This document shows positions 1 to 8,426 of a DNA stretch of 64,000 bases, piece by piece. The DNA lies in the NCBI GenBank assembly GCA_964244295.1, contig CAXTIG010000040.1, forward strand, positions 4,954 through 68,953. The letters are read 5' to 3'. The stretch's first letter is position 1, and the number at the start of each line of letters is the position of its first letter. Origin of the DNA: JAJAZB01 sp964244295 (GTDB lineage: Bacteria; Bacteroidota; Bacteroidia; Cytophagales; Spirosomataceae). The notes under the pieces were generated by a model, which had not been told where the DNA came from, did not search any database, and worked only from the letters and a program-made list of their open reading frames with translations. Position numbers and translations under genes: made by a program.

Positions 1-414
1 ACCAACCGCACCTTCACGATGATTAAACCCGACGCCGTTGAGGCGGGTCACACCGGGGCAATCACGAAGATGATCGAAGAAGCAGGCTTTCGGATCGTTG
101 CCCTCAGGAAAACCCAGCTCAGCGCCGAACGGGCCGGGGAGTTTTACGCCGTTCACCGCGAACGGGGCTTTTACAACGACCTCACCGCCTACATGTCGTC
201 GGGGGCCATTGTGCCGATGATTCTGGAAAAAGACAACGCGGTGGCCGATTTCCGCACGCTCATCGGGGCCACCAACCCGACCCAGGCCGCCGAGGGAACG
301 ATTCGCAAACGCTTCGCCCAATCCCTCGAAGCCAACGCCATCCACGGCTCCGATTCCGACGAAAACGCCGCCATCGAAGGGTCGTTTTTCTTCGCGCAGA
401 CGGAACAGTTTTAA
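1..414 (+). CDS. ndk: Nucleoside diphosphate kinase (5' end outside window)
   Basis: Transfers the terminal phosphate of ATP to other (deoxy)nucleoside diphosphates through a phosphohistidine, in the cytosol. The frame is already open at base 1 (TNRTFTMIKPDAVEAG), so the true start lies a few codons upstream of the window; the ATG at 19 is internal to the conserved N-terminus. 137 codons are visible, close to the usual length of about 140. The active-site His is in NAIHGSDS (visible residue about 115), followed by the typical EGSFFF. The stop codon (412-414) lies inside the left arm of a palindrome shared with convergent lptD, so both genes end in Phe-stop encoded by that palindrome. Confidence 0.96.
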   Translation, partial: TNRTFTMIKPDAVEAGHTGAITKMIEEAGFRIVALRKTQLSAERAGEFYAVHRERGFYNDLTAYMSSGAIVPMILEKDNAVADFRTLIGATNPTQAAEGTIRKRFAQSLEANAIHGSDSDENAAIEGSFFFAQTEQF

Positions 415-543
415 AAATTCCCCCTTTCAAGGGGGGTGCGTGCGGTGGTGCGGTAGGAGGGGGATGTCCTCGCACTTCCGGCCACATCCCCCTGCTCACG
501 CACAAATGCCCCGCACCCCCCTTGAAAGGGGGAATTTTTAAAA
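409..543. repeat. Long palindrome joining the 3' ends of ndk and lptD
   Basis: Perfect 32-bp arms at 409-440 and 512-543 (core CCCCCTTTCAAGGGGGG) enclose a 71-nt loop. The outer TTTTAA of each arm supplies the last Phe codon and the stop of both convergent genes. It could fold as a bidirectional terminator, with A/T tracts at its base. Confidence 0.9.
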
Positions 544-3420
544 TCCGCCTCCGTAATCGTAAAAACTCCGGCGGCGGCTGAGTTTTAAATCTTTCAGCAG
601 GGACGATTTTACGCGTAACTCGAAGGAGTAGTTGCTGGCGCGGGTGGCTTGCCCGGCGTAGGGCGTCCAGTTGAAACTCGCTTCCCAGCAGTGCAAATCG
701 CGCAGGATGCTCACGTTGGTGAGCGAGGGCGACTTTGCCACGAAATCCCAACCCGACTGGATGTTGATTTTCCACTTTTCGGTTAGGCTCAAATCGCCGC
801 TGAAGTTGGCCGTTTGCAGGGTTTGCGACCCCGCCAGGCCATTTTTCAGGTAGCTGAACTGGTAGTTGACCTGCAAAGTCCAGGGCACGTTCCAATCCAC
901 GTACAGGTCAGGATTGCGGTTGATAAACTGCAACTGCGCCTCGGTGTTAGGGTTGGGCGGCGGCTGGTTTTGCTGGACGGGCTGCTTCGTTTTAGGCTTG
1001 CCATCGGGTTTGAAACTCGTACTCACCGAAAGATTCAGGTTCTGCAAGCGGGCCAGTCCGCCGCCCGCGTTGAAGAGGTACTGGCTCGTGCGGCGGCCAA
1101 TTTCGCCGTACCCCTGCTCTAGTTCATAGTTGTAAGGGTCAAAGTTGGAGGTGAAACTGACGTTGTATTTCTTCAGAATCTGCGTGTTAGCGTTAAACGA
1201 AATCGTGCTCAGGTTGAAGGAGTCGGCCACGAAGTTGTAGCTGCCGTTTAGCCCGAAATTGTCGAAAATCGAAACCTTCGTAAACTGTTCTTTGGCCGTA
1301 TCGCTCTTGGCCCTCAGCTTCATTTCCAACTGGTTGGTCAGCGAAAAACTCGCCCCAAACACCCGCCCGATGCTCCCGCTGCTGTACCCCACAAAGCGCG
1401 AGAGGTAGCGTTCTTCGCGCCGGGTATTGATTCGCACATTCTGATACAGGTTTCCATCCTTTGCTAAGTCGGGCGTGTAATTGAGGCTGATGCTGGGCGC
1501 GAAGGTGTGCCGGATGGCCTCCACCCGGCCTTTACGCACGTAAAACGTGCCGTAAACCCGCGTGTTCATGCTCAGGGCAAAGGAGTAATTGTAGGCTGGA
1601 AACAAGCCCGAAGCCGTATCGATTTGTACCCCGTTGGAGTCAGCAATGTATTTGTACGTCAGACGTTTGGTGAGTAACGCACCCTGAAAACTCATACTGG
1701 GCGTCAGGTTGATGTATTTGGCAATTTTGAAGTTGGGCAGCGTGATGGGCACCGTAAAGGTGTTGATAATCTGGGCGTTGCGCAAAATCCGGTCAAGGTT
1801 CCCCGAAATGGGTACCCCCACCCGCTGATTTTGTCCCGAAAGCTGGGCATCTAGTAGCTGCTGCGGGGTGGGCTGGAGCGAATCGGGCCGGGTGCGGATG
1901 ATTTGCGAGGTACCGTTGGGATTCACGATTTTTATTTCGGGCAAACTACTCCCGGCCAGTTGTGGCCGCGATAAATCGTTGGTCAAATCTACCGAACCGG
2001 TCAGGCTGGCCCCGATCCGAAACGACTCGTACCAGGCGGGCGTCACCGCGTTTTTCCGCAGGAAAGGCTGCAACTGGTTCACACCGACGTTGTAACCCGC
2101 TGACACCTGCACCACGTTGGTACGCACGTTTTGATTGAGGCGCAGGTTGATGCCGCTGGTGACGGCCTGCCCGAAATTGCGGGTGTATGCCACCGAAGAA
2201 CCGAAGGCGTTTTGCAAATACCGCTGCGGGTTGTACTCGTTGTTTTGGTTGTAGTTCTGGCTGCTGAGGTCCACCGAGGCCGAAAAACTCTGCCCGCCCC
2301 GGCTCACGGGCGCATGGCTCCACTGAATGCGGAAGTCGTTGGAAATTGAGCGGCTGGGGCCAAATTCCTGCCCGGTGCGGTTGCGGTTGTATTGCAGGAA
2401 AAACGAGCCGTTGTAGCGGTAGCGCTTGGTATAATTGCCCTGACTACCCAGGCCCCAGCCGCCCCGCGAGTAAATCTGCCCCAGAAACCGCAGGCCGATG
2501 TACTCGCTCACGGCCCAGTAGTAGCCCCCGTCGCGGAGGTAAAAACCCCGGTTGTTGGGTTCTTCGCCGTACTGAGGCACAATCACGCCCGACTTGCGGC
2601 TGGCGGAAAATGGAAAAAAACCAAACGGCAAACCGAGCGGCAGCGGGATGTCGGCAATGACGAGGTTGAACGGCCCGGAAATTATTTGCTTGTTGTCGCC
2701 CTTGCCCTGCACCATCTTGATTTTCGGGGCAGAAATGCCGTAGTGCGGATGGGTCAGGTTGCAGGTGGTGTAAAACGCCCGGCGCAGGTAGAGGTTGTCG
2801 GAACTATCCTTTTTCACCGAGGTGCCCCGAATGTTGGCATCGCCCTGCTGGGTGACGATGCCCAGAATGGCCGCCCGTTTCGATTGAAAATTATACCGAA
2901 TTTCCTTTGTGTTGAACGTCTCGGCTCCTTGTTTAAAAACCGGGTCACCCACCATTTTGCCCGTCAGCGAATCCTTGCGGCCCACGGCGTACACCGTGTT
3001 GGTTTCAAAATTGAGCCGGATGTAATCGGCGGTGAGGTTGATTTCGCCGTTTTCGACCTTCGCGTTTTTGAACAGTTCCACCTCCCGCCCGTCGGCGCTG
3101 TAAATAGTGGAGTCCTCGGCATCGTACTTCACGGTTTCGCGAAACGTGCTTCCCCGGCTGGTCATCGTATCGAGGCGGATGGAATCGCGCCGGGCGGCGG
3201 AGTCGACTACGGGCCGGATGGTATCGGCGACGGCACCCGGCCGGGCCACGCTTGGCCGGGTCGTGGCCCCGAAAGGCCGGACCTCGGCGTTTCGCCTAAA
3301 CAAATTGAGGCCCGGCCTGGATTGGCCCTTGCGCGGGGTTTGGGTGGCTGGCCCAGTGGTTTGGGCGTAGCCGTTTACGCAGAGCGTCAGGAGGAAGAAG
3401 AGTCGGAAAAAATCCTTCAA
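538..3420 (-). CDS. lptD: LptD-like outer-membrane LPS assembly protein
   Basis: Probably inserts lipopolysaccharide into the outer leaflet of the outer membrane. At 960 residues it has the size of Bacteroidota LptD homologues. A signal peptide (about residues 1-20, ending GYAQ) is followed by a Pro/Arg-rich linker, an OstA-like beta-jellyroll region (about 95-200, containing YSADGREVELFKNAKVENG), and a long beta-barrel with many alternating aromatic strands to the end; the last residue is Phe, as usual for outer-membrane barrels. It diverges from an N-acetylmuramoyl-L-alanine amidase, a neighbourhood I recall as common in this phylum. Function is inferred from the family; no LptE is visible nearby. 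Confidence 0.85.
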   Translation of the reverse strand: MKDFFRLFFLLTLCVNGYAQTTGPATQTPRKGQSRPGLNLFRRNAEVRPFGATTRPSVARPGAVADTIRPVVDSAARRDSIRLDTMTSRGSTFRETVKYDAEDSTIYSADGREVELFKNAKVENGEINLTADYIRLNFETNTVYAVGRKDSLTGKMVGDPVFKQGAETFNTKEIRYNFQSKRAAILGIVTQQGDANIRGTSVKKDSSDNLYLRRAFYTTCNLTHPHYGISAPKIKMVQGKGDNKQIISGPFNLVIADIPLPLGLPFGFFPFSASRKSGVIVPQYGEEPNNRGFYLRDGGYYWAVSEYIGLRFLGQIYSRGGWGLGSQGNYTKRYRYNGSFFLQYNRNRTGQEFGPSRSISNDFRIQWSHAPVSRGGQSFSASVDLSSQNYNQNNEYNPQRYLQNAFGSSVAYTRNFGQAVTSGINLRLNQNVRTNVVQVSAGYNVGVNQLQPFLRKNAVTPAWYESFRIGASLTGSVDLTNDLSRPQLAGSSLPEIKIVNPNGTSQIIRTRPDSLQPTPQQLLDAQLSGQNQRVGVPISGNLDRILRNAQIINTFTVPITLPNFKIAKYINLTPSMSFQGALLTKRLTYKYIADSNGVQIDTASGLFPAYNYSFALSMNTRVYGTFYVRKGRVEAIRHTFAPSISLNYTPDLAKDGNLYQNVRINTRREERYLSRFVGYSSGSIGRVFGASFSLTNQLEMKLRAKSDTAKEQFTKVSIFDNFGLNGSYNFVADSFNLSTISFNANTQILKKYNVSFTSNFDPYNYELEQGYGEIGRRTSQYLFNAGGGLARLQNLNLSVSTSFKPDGKPKTKQPVQQNQPPPNPNTEAQLQFINRNPDLYVDWNVPWTLQVNYQFSYLKNGLAGSQTLQTANFSGDLSLTEKWKINIQSGWDFVAKSPSLTNVSILRDLHCWEASFNWTPYAGQATRASNYSFELRVKSSLLKDLKLSRRRSFYDYGGGF

Positions 3421-3434
3421 AATAATGCGTACGG

Positions 3435-3465
3435 TTTGGCAGTTTTATCCAAAAAAGTACTTTTG
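3435..3465 (+). promoter_or_regulatory. Bacteroidota-type promoter for the amidase gene
   Basis: TTTG (3435-3438), a 19-bp spacer and TACTTTTG (3458-3465) match the -33/-7 consensus TTTG-N19-TAnnTTTG. The predicted transcription start is about 3472, 47 bases before the amidase ATG. Confidence 0.7.
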
Positions 3466-3473
3466 TTCTTTTA

Positions 3474-3481
3474 CAAAAGTA
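3474..3481 (-). promoter_or_regulatory. Reverse -7 box for lptD, mirror image of the amidase -7 box
   Basis: CAAAAGTA on the plus strand reads TACTTTTG on the minus strand. With the forward box it makes an 8-bp inverted repeat with an 8-nt centre (3458-3481). I see no convincing reverse -33 element, so this is weaker than the forward promoter. Confidence 0.45.
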
Positions 3482-3518
3482 GGCTCTTGCGCTTCACTCA
3501 CGCGTTCGCCGGGAAAAA

Positions 3519-4352
3519 ATGCTGTTAAAACTTCTTAAATCGCTGCCCCTGCTCGCCGCCTGGATTTGGCTGATGCCCCTCACGCCACCGCGCCTGTCGC
3601 TCTCCGAAAACGTGGCCACCTCTACCCGAATCAAGCCCCCTGGCCGCGACGCCCTGCGGACGGTCGTCATTGACGCCGGGCACGGCGGCCACGATCCCGG
3701 AGCCATCGGCAAGGGCGGCACCCGCGAGAAAAACGTGGTGCTGGCCATCGCCCTCCAACTGGCCCGCAGCATCAAAGCCACGCACCCTGAAATGCGGGTA
3801 ATTCTGACGCGCAAAACCGACGTGTTCGTCGAACTCTTCGAGCGCGGGGCCATTGCCAACCGCAACAAGGCCGACCTGTTTATCAGCATCCACGCCAACG
3901 CGCTCCGCCGCCGCGATTATTACGGTACCGAAACCTACACGATGGGGCTGCACAAATCGGAGCAGAACCTGGAAGTGGCCAAGCGCGAAAACGCGGTGAT
4001 TTTGCAGGAGAAAGATTACGAGAAAAATTACCAGGGTTTCGACCCTAATTCGCCGCTGGCGCACATCATGCTGGCCAATTTTCAAAGTGCTTTCCTGGCC
4101 AGTAGCCTTAACTTCGCCTCGAAAGTCGAAAAGCAGTTTACCAATGCTGACCGCGTGAGCCGGGGCGTGAAACAAGCGGGCTTCATCGTGCTCTGGAATG
4201 CCTCGATGCCCTCGGTGCTCATCGAAACGGGCTACCTCAGCAACGCTTCCGAGGAGAAGTTTCTCCGCAGCGAAGAAGGCCAGGAAACGCTGGCGAAGGC
4301 GATTTTCAAGGCGTTCGAGCAATACAAAGACGAGCGCGACGCACAGCAGTAA
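3519..4352 (+). CDS. N-acetylmuramoyl-L-alanine amidase (Amidase_3)
   Basis: Zinc amidase that cleaves the bond between MurNAc and the stem peptide of peptidoglycan, in the periplasm. A hydrophobic N-terminus (about residues 1-22) acts as signal peptide or anchor. The catalytic domain starts at VVIDAGHGGHDPGA (His55); Glu70 in the TREKN segment and His125 in SIHANA complete the zinc site, and LIETGYLSN near the end carries the catalytic Glu. At 277 residues it is a single-domain enzyme without cell-wall binding repeats. It diverges from lptD, with a clear promoter in between, and its 3' end faces a 41-bp inverted repeat. Confidence 0.92.
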   Translation: MLLKLLKSLPLLAAWIWLMPLTPPRLSLSENVATSTRIKPPGRDALRTVVIDAGHGGHDPGAIGKGGTREKNVVLAIALQLARSIKATHPEMRVILTRKTDVFVELFERGAIANRNKADLFISIHANALRRRDYYGTETYTMGLHKSEQNLEVAKRENAVILQEKDYEKNYQGFDPNSPLAHIMLANFQSAFLASSLNFASKVEKQFTNADRVSRGVKQAGFIVLWNASMPSVLIETGYLSNASEEKFLRSEEGQETLAKAIFKAFEQYKDERDAQQ

Positions 4353-4369
4353 ACAAGCCGGGCCGGAGC

Positions 4370-4491
4370 GCAACCCGGACAGCGGGCGATAGCCCCTGTC
4401 AGCGGTTGCGGGCTGGTCGATAGCCCGGCTAACTTGGTTATCCGAGGAAGCGCAACCGCTGACAGGGGCTATCGCCCGCTGTCCGGGTTGC
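4370..4491. repeat. Palindromic element, GCAACCCGGACAGCGGGC family, copy 1
   Basis: Perfect 41-bp arms at 4370-4410 and 4451-4491 with a 40-nt loop, between two convergent genes. A second copy is at 21730-21846, in the opposite orientation judged by the loop sequences. No coding capacity or transposase. Confidence 0.92.
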
Positions 4492-4492
4492 T

Positions 4493-5203
4493 TCATGGCA
4501 ATCCAACCTGCCGCCACCGGCGGTACGCCTCCTCCGGCATCTGCACCAGCACCGGTTTTTGAGCGGCATCGAGCCGAAGCAGAAGTTTTCTGAAATTTCT
4601 TTCCGAAAACGCCGTACAGCCCGCCGTGCCCTTGGCCGGGCTTTCCCAGAGGTGAACAAAAATGCACGAACCCGCTCCCTGCACCGGCCTTTCCCAGTTG
4701 TATTCCACCACCAATCCCCGCTTGTAATCGTCCGTGGGCAACCGCATTCGCTCGGCGGAGGCCCAATCCTTCTGCACCGAATCGGCGCTGAACACCCGGT
4801 TGTAGTACCGCGAGGTCGGGTCATCCACGCACACTAGCGAGGGCGTAACTTGCAGGTAAGGCAGTTTTAGCCCCACCGGGGCGGTGCCGTAGCCAAAGCA
4901 CGCCCCCAACCGAAACGCCCCGGCGGGCGACCGCCCATCGCCTTCGCGCTTGCGCGGGCCGCTTTCAGTACGCACATCGAGCAGGCCCGCGCCCCAGGCC
5001 AGGCCGTTTTTGCCCACCACCACCGGCCAGGGGCCGAGTACCCGTTGCCAGCGGTCGGTTTTCGGGTGACGTTCGTAGTAACTCAGGGTTCCCTTTTTTT
5101 CGTTGAAACCGTCGGTTTGGACCACGAGCAGTTGACGGGAATCAGGGAAAGCGGGTGGAGTGAAGAGCGAAATGGCCCAGAAAAGAAGGTGGGTGAAATG
5201 CAT
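4493..5203 (-). CDS. L,D-transpeptidase (YkuD-like) catalytic domain protein
   Basis: Probably acts on peptidoglycan in the periplasm. A short hydrophobic leader (MHFTHLLFWAISLF) precedes a domain resembling the YkuD/ErfK fold: a product-template-like stretch (GDGRSPAGAFRLG) and the catalytic segment CIFVHLW...GTAGCTAFSE, giving the His and Cys of the HxnSxGC-type site. I chose the ATG at 5203 because the in-frame extension upstream would run into the neighbouring glycosyltransferase and lacks a signal sequence. It is the last gene of a minus-strand envelope operon; its stop lies 2 bases from a palindrome. 236 residues. Confidence 0.75.
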   Translation of the reverse strand: MHFTHLLFWAISLFTPPAFPDSRQLLVVQTDGFNEKKGTLSYYERHPKTDRWQRVLGPWPVVVGKNGLAWGAGLLDVRTESGPRKREGDGRSPAGAFRLGACFGYGTAPVGLKLPYLQVTPSLVCVDDPTSRYYNRVFSADSVQKDWASAERMRLPTDDYKRGLVVEYNWERPVQGAGSCIFVHLWESPAKGTAGCTAFSERNFRKLLLRLDAAQKPVLVQMPEEAYRRWRQVGLP

Positions 5204-5271
5204 GGATGAGGAGTTTGGGATAAACTTAGCGGGATTAAACGTAGGGGCGGAGGCAAGCACTGCCCCTACAC

Positions 5272-6030
5272 TTACCCTGGTCTTTCCCAAAACTGCCCCA
5301 TTTTCCAAAACAACCGCCCCGGCCAGAAGCCCCAGGGAATCCGCAGCCCGTGCTTTTGCCAGGCCAGCACCACCTCCCGGTTGCCCCGCCACACGGCCTG
5401 CCAGTGTCGGTTGCTCAGGCCGCCCAGCCGCATCCGCACCAGCACGGCATCGAGGTAAACCGAAGAGCGGCGATGCACCCGCAGGCCCCGGAGCATGAGT
5501 TCGTAATCGGCGGCGAGCCGGAAGGCTTCGTCGAAGCCACCGAAGTGGTCGTAAAATTGTTTTCGGGCAAAAAACGTGGGATGGGGCGGTACGTGACCGT
5601 TTTCAAAGAAACCTTCCTGGTACGGCCCCGTCCGCCAAAACCGCCGCACCCGGTTCAGGTTGCCGGGCGAAACGTAGCACAAATTGCCAAACACCACATC
5701 GGCTTCGGGGCAGTGCTGGAAGGTTTTCACCACGTCGCGCAGTACTCGATCGTGTTCGTACACGTCGTCGGCGTTGAGCAGGCCGATGATCTCGCCGCTG
5801 GCCAGCGCCAGGCCCTTGTTCATGGCGGCGTACACGCCCGCATCGGGTTCACTGATGAAATGGGCAAAGCGCGAAACGTAGGGCCGCAGGCGTTCCAGTG
5901 TTCCGTCGGTCGAGCCACCGTCCACCACGATGTACTCCAGTTCCACGTCGCGTTGGCGCAGCACCGACTCCACCGCCTCGGCGATGAACGCGGACCCATT
6001 CCGCACCACGGTGATGATCGTCACGCGCAT
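5272..6030 (-). CDS. Glycosyltransferase family 2
   Basis: Adds a sugar from a nucleotide donor to a surface polysaccharide or glycolipid, at the cytoplasmic face of the membrane. The GT-A signature is clear: TIITVVRNGSAFIAEAVES at the N-terminus, VVDGGSTDGT, and LLNADDVY for donor/metal binding. There are no membrane segments. 252 residues, normal for WcaA-like enzymes. Its ATG overlaps the stop of the upstream GT4 gene (TGATG, 6028-6032), so the two are probably translationally coupled. Acceptor and donor cannot be told from sequence. Confidence 0.9.
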   Translation of the reverse strand: MRVTIITVVRNGSAFIAEAVESVLRQRDVELEYIVVDGGSTDGTLERLRPYVSRFAHFISEPDAGVYAAMNKGLALASGEIIGLLNADDVYEHDRVLRDVVKTFQHCPEADVVFGNLCYVSPGNLNRVRRFWRTGPYQEGFFENGHVPPHPTFFARKQFYDHFGGFDEAFRLAADYELMLRGLRVHRRSSVYLDAVLVRMRLGGLSNRHWQAVWRGNREVVLAWQKHGLRIPWGFWPGRLFWKMGQFWERPG

Positions 6031-7169
6031 CAGGCGGGTTCGGCGGCCAGTTGCCGGAATTGGTGATGCCGGGCGAGGCGGGCCAGGTACGTCAGCGTTT
6101 CGTCGGCGCAGGTTTTCCAGGAAAATTCTTCCGCCCGTTGCCGGGCGCGGTGGGAGAGGGTGGCCCGCAGGGGCGCGTCGTCGGCCAGCCGCCGCAGGGC
6201 GGCAACGATGCTTTCCACCGAGTCCGGCTCGAAAAATAAGGCGGCATCATCCAGCACTTCGGGCAGCGCACTGCGCCGGGCCGCAACAATGGGCAGTCCG
6301 TAGCCCATCGCCTCGGGCAGCACCAGCCCGAAGGTTTCACAACCCGACGGAGCCACGAACGCGTCGGCGAGTTGGTACACGCTGCCGATGGTGGCGTGGG
6401 AAATTTCACGGTGCAGAAACAAACCGGAATCGGCTTGCCGGGCAACCCGCTCCAGCGCCCGGTACGTGGAAAAATCGAGCACCCGTCCGACGAGATTCAG
6501 CGTAAACCGGTAGCCTTCCCGCCGCAGTCGGACGACGGCCTCGGCCAGCGGCAACAGGTTTTTGTAGCGGTCGATGCCCCCCACGCAGATCAGCCGCCCG
6601 CCCCAGGGGACTGGGTTGGTGGAACGGGTCGGGCGTAAAAACCGGGAATTCAGCCCGTGGGGAATAACGATGGCGGCTTTGAATGGCTGACCCAGGGCCG
6701 TTTCCACGGTCTGCTTTGAGGTTTTCGATAAAAAAACGACCCCTTCCGCCCGTTGGAACGAGCGACTCAGCCAGAGCCGCAACACCTCTAACCGCCAACG
6801 GCTGCGGCTCGACCAGGGGTACCGTTTGCGCTCTTGGCAAAACGGGAGACCGTTCTGGCACATGCTCACCTGCGGGTGAAAATCGCTCAGATTACCGCCC
6901 GGCAAAAACAGCAGGTCGCAAGCCTCTTTCACGGCCCCGTCGAGGCGGAACAGCTTCCAAAACGTGCGCTGAAAAGCGGAACCATCGAGCAGGGGTTCGT
7001 GGCATTTTTCGAGCCAGTCGCGCTCCGGGAGGGCATCCAGCACCCGCCGACTGCCCCACACCCGCACCCATCCGAAGCCTTGGGCGGTGGGATCGGCGTG
7101 GGCGAGGAGTTCGGTGAGGTAAATCAAGGCCCCGCCGTCGAGGTTGGAGGCGTCGATGCCGAGGGTCAT
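6030..7169 (-). CDS. Glycosyltransferase family 4
   Basis: Retaining GT-B glycosyltransferase. The N-terminal domain begins MTLGIDASNLDGGALIYL with the glycine-rich acceptor loop; the C-terminal donor domain has the strong GT4 motif PSGCETFGLVLPEAMGYGLP, whose Glu residues contact the donor sugar. 379 residues, full length. It sits in the middle of the four-glycosyltransferase operon, 48 bases after the GT9 gene and overlapping the next GT2. Likely part of LPS core, O-antigen or exopolysaccharide synthesis; the linkage is unknown. Confidence 0.9.
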   Translation of the reverse strand: MTLGIDASNLDGGALIYLTELLAHADPTAQGFGWVRVWGSRRVLDALPERDWLEKCHEPLLDGSAFQRTFWKLFRLDGAVKEACDLLFLPGGNLSDFHPQVSMCQNGLPFCQERKRYPWSSRSRWRLEVLRLWLSRSFQRAEGVVFLSKTSKQTVETALGQPFKAAIVIPHGLNSRFLRPTRSTNPVPWGGRLICVGGIDRYKNLLPLAEAVVRLRREGYRFTLNLVGRVLDFSTYRALERVARQADSGLFLHREISHATIGSVYQLADAFVAPSGCETFGLVLPEAMGYGLPIVAARRSALPEVLDDAALFFEPDSVESIVAALRRLADDAPLRATLSHRARQRAEEFSWKTCADETLTYLARLARHHQFRQLAAEPA

Positions 7170-7217
7170 GGGTAGGGAGATTAATGGATTTTAAGAATCA
7201 GGTTGCATTTCATCAGC

Positions 7218-8426
7218 CTACGAATTCATTCGTGGGATTGGTTCGGGAGAAGGGCTATTTTTCAACCGTTTTAACGGTTTCAGTGCTGGCCCCCTCATGC
7301 CTCCTTCGGGCGGAAACCCGTCGCTCAACATCGTTTTCAAAACCGCCCACACGGCCTCGGGCCGAATGGCTTTCAGGCAGCGGAGGTCGGCACAGGTTTC
7401 GGCCAGGCAGCCCGCACACGGAACGTGTTCGGTGCGAAAAACGACGTGTCCGGTCGGCGGAAACCACAGGCCGGGGTAGTCGCGGGCACTGAACAGCGCC
7501 ACCACGGGCGTCCCGACGGCGTAGGCCAGGTGCATCGGGCCGGTGTCGTTGGTCACGCACACCCGGCACTGCGCCAGCAGGGCGGCGCTTTCGCCTACCG
7601 TCCGGTCGCCGGTAAAATCGTGCAGCCGGTCGTGGCGGCGGAGTTGCGCGGCCAGGGGCGCGTCGCCGGGACCGCCCACCAGCAACACGTGGGAACCTTG
7701 TTCGGCCAACGCCTGACTCAGCGCGTCGAAATAAGCGAGGGGCCAGCGGTTGGTGGCCCGCTTGGCTCCAACCACCAGCGCCACGTTTCGACGGGGGTCG
7801 TCGCAACCGCGCTCGCGTAGCAAGTGGCCTACCCGGACCTCGTCAGCCGACGTGAGGTGCAGCGGAAACTGCGGTTCGGCGACGTGCAGGCCGTTTTCTG
7901 CCAGCATGGTCAACAGCCGCGTGCGTTCGTCGGTGAAAATCCGGTGCTGGGCCTGAACCCTTCGGAACAGCCGAGTGGCGGTAATTTCCCAACCAAATCC
8001 GCCCGGAATCCCCGCCAATTTTGCCCAAACCAAATGCTTTATTTGATCGTAGAGCCAAGTGTGGCTTTGGCTCAGTTCGATGACCAAGTCGTAGTGTCCG
8101 GCCCGCACCGTGGTCAGCACCTGCCCAAAGCCCAGGTTTTCGATGTTCAAAACCGCGTCCATCACGCCCGGTGCAAGAATTTCACTCAGTGACACCAGTC
8201 CCATCCCGCCCGTGCGGGTGAGCAAGGTGAGGTGCGCCTGGGGAAAATTGTCGCGGATGGTTTGCAGGGCGGGCAAGGCACAAATTCCATCGCCCAACGT
8301 TCCGACCCGGATAACGAGCACCCGCCGCACCAGTACCGGAGCGACGCGCCGGAATAGCAAGCGCGGCAACCACCGGAGCAGGCGATTTTTCAGGGCGTAG
8401 TCCCAGGCCAGAAGAAGTTGAATCAT
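7218..8426 (-). CDS. Glycosyltransferase family 9 (heptosyltransferase-like)
   Basis: ADP-heptose:LPS heptosyltransferase-like GT-B enzyme. After about 35 residues comes the typical VRRVLVIRVGTLGDGICALPAL, and later VTNDTGPMHLAYAVGTPVVALF, the donor-site motif of the family. The C-terminus holds a Cys cluster (CAGCLAETCADLRC) seen in many Bacteroidota members. The ATG at 8426 makes an ATGA overlap with the stop of the upstream GT2 and is preferred to the longer frame, which would cover the coding end of that gene. 402 residues. Suggests that the operon builds LPS or a related glycan. Confidence 0.88.
   Translation of the reverse strand: MIQLLLAWDYALKNRLLRWLPRLLFRRVAPVLVRRVLVIRVGTLGDGICALPALQTIRDNFPQAHLTLLTRTGGMGLVSLSEILAPGVMDAVLNIENLGFGQVLTTVRAGHYDLVIELSQSHTWLYDQIKHLVWAKLAGIPGGFGWEITATRLFRRVQAQHRIFTDERTRLLTMLAENGLHVAEPQFPLHLTSADEVRVGHLLRERGCDDPRRNVALVVGAKRATNRWPLAYFDALSQALAEQGSHVLLVGGPGDAPLAAQLRRHDRLHDFTGDRTVGESAALLAQCRVCVTNDTGPMHLAYAVGTPVVALFSARDYPGLWFPPTGHVVFRTEHVPCAGCLAETCADLRCLKAIRPEAVWAVLKTMLSDGFPPEGGMRGPALKPLKRLKNSPSPEPIPRMNS

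Noticed and set aside
2392..3528. 378-codon plus-strand frame opposite lptD
   Set aside because: Shadow of lptD; composition (Val/Gly/Ala/His-rich) is typical of antisense frames.
4370..4491. Possible insertion sequence
   Set aside because: No transposase, no target duplication visible and only about 120 bp long; treated as a palindromic repeat.
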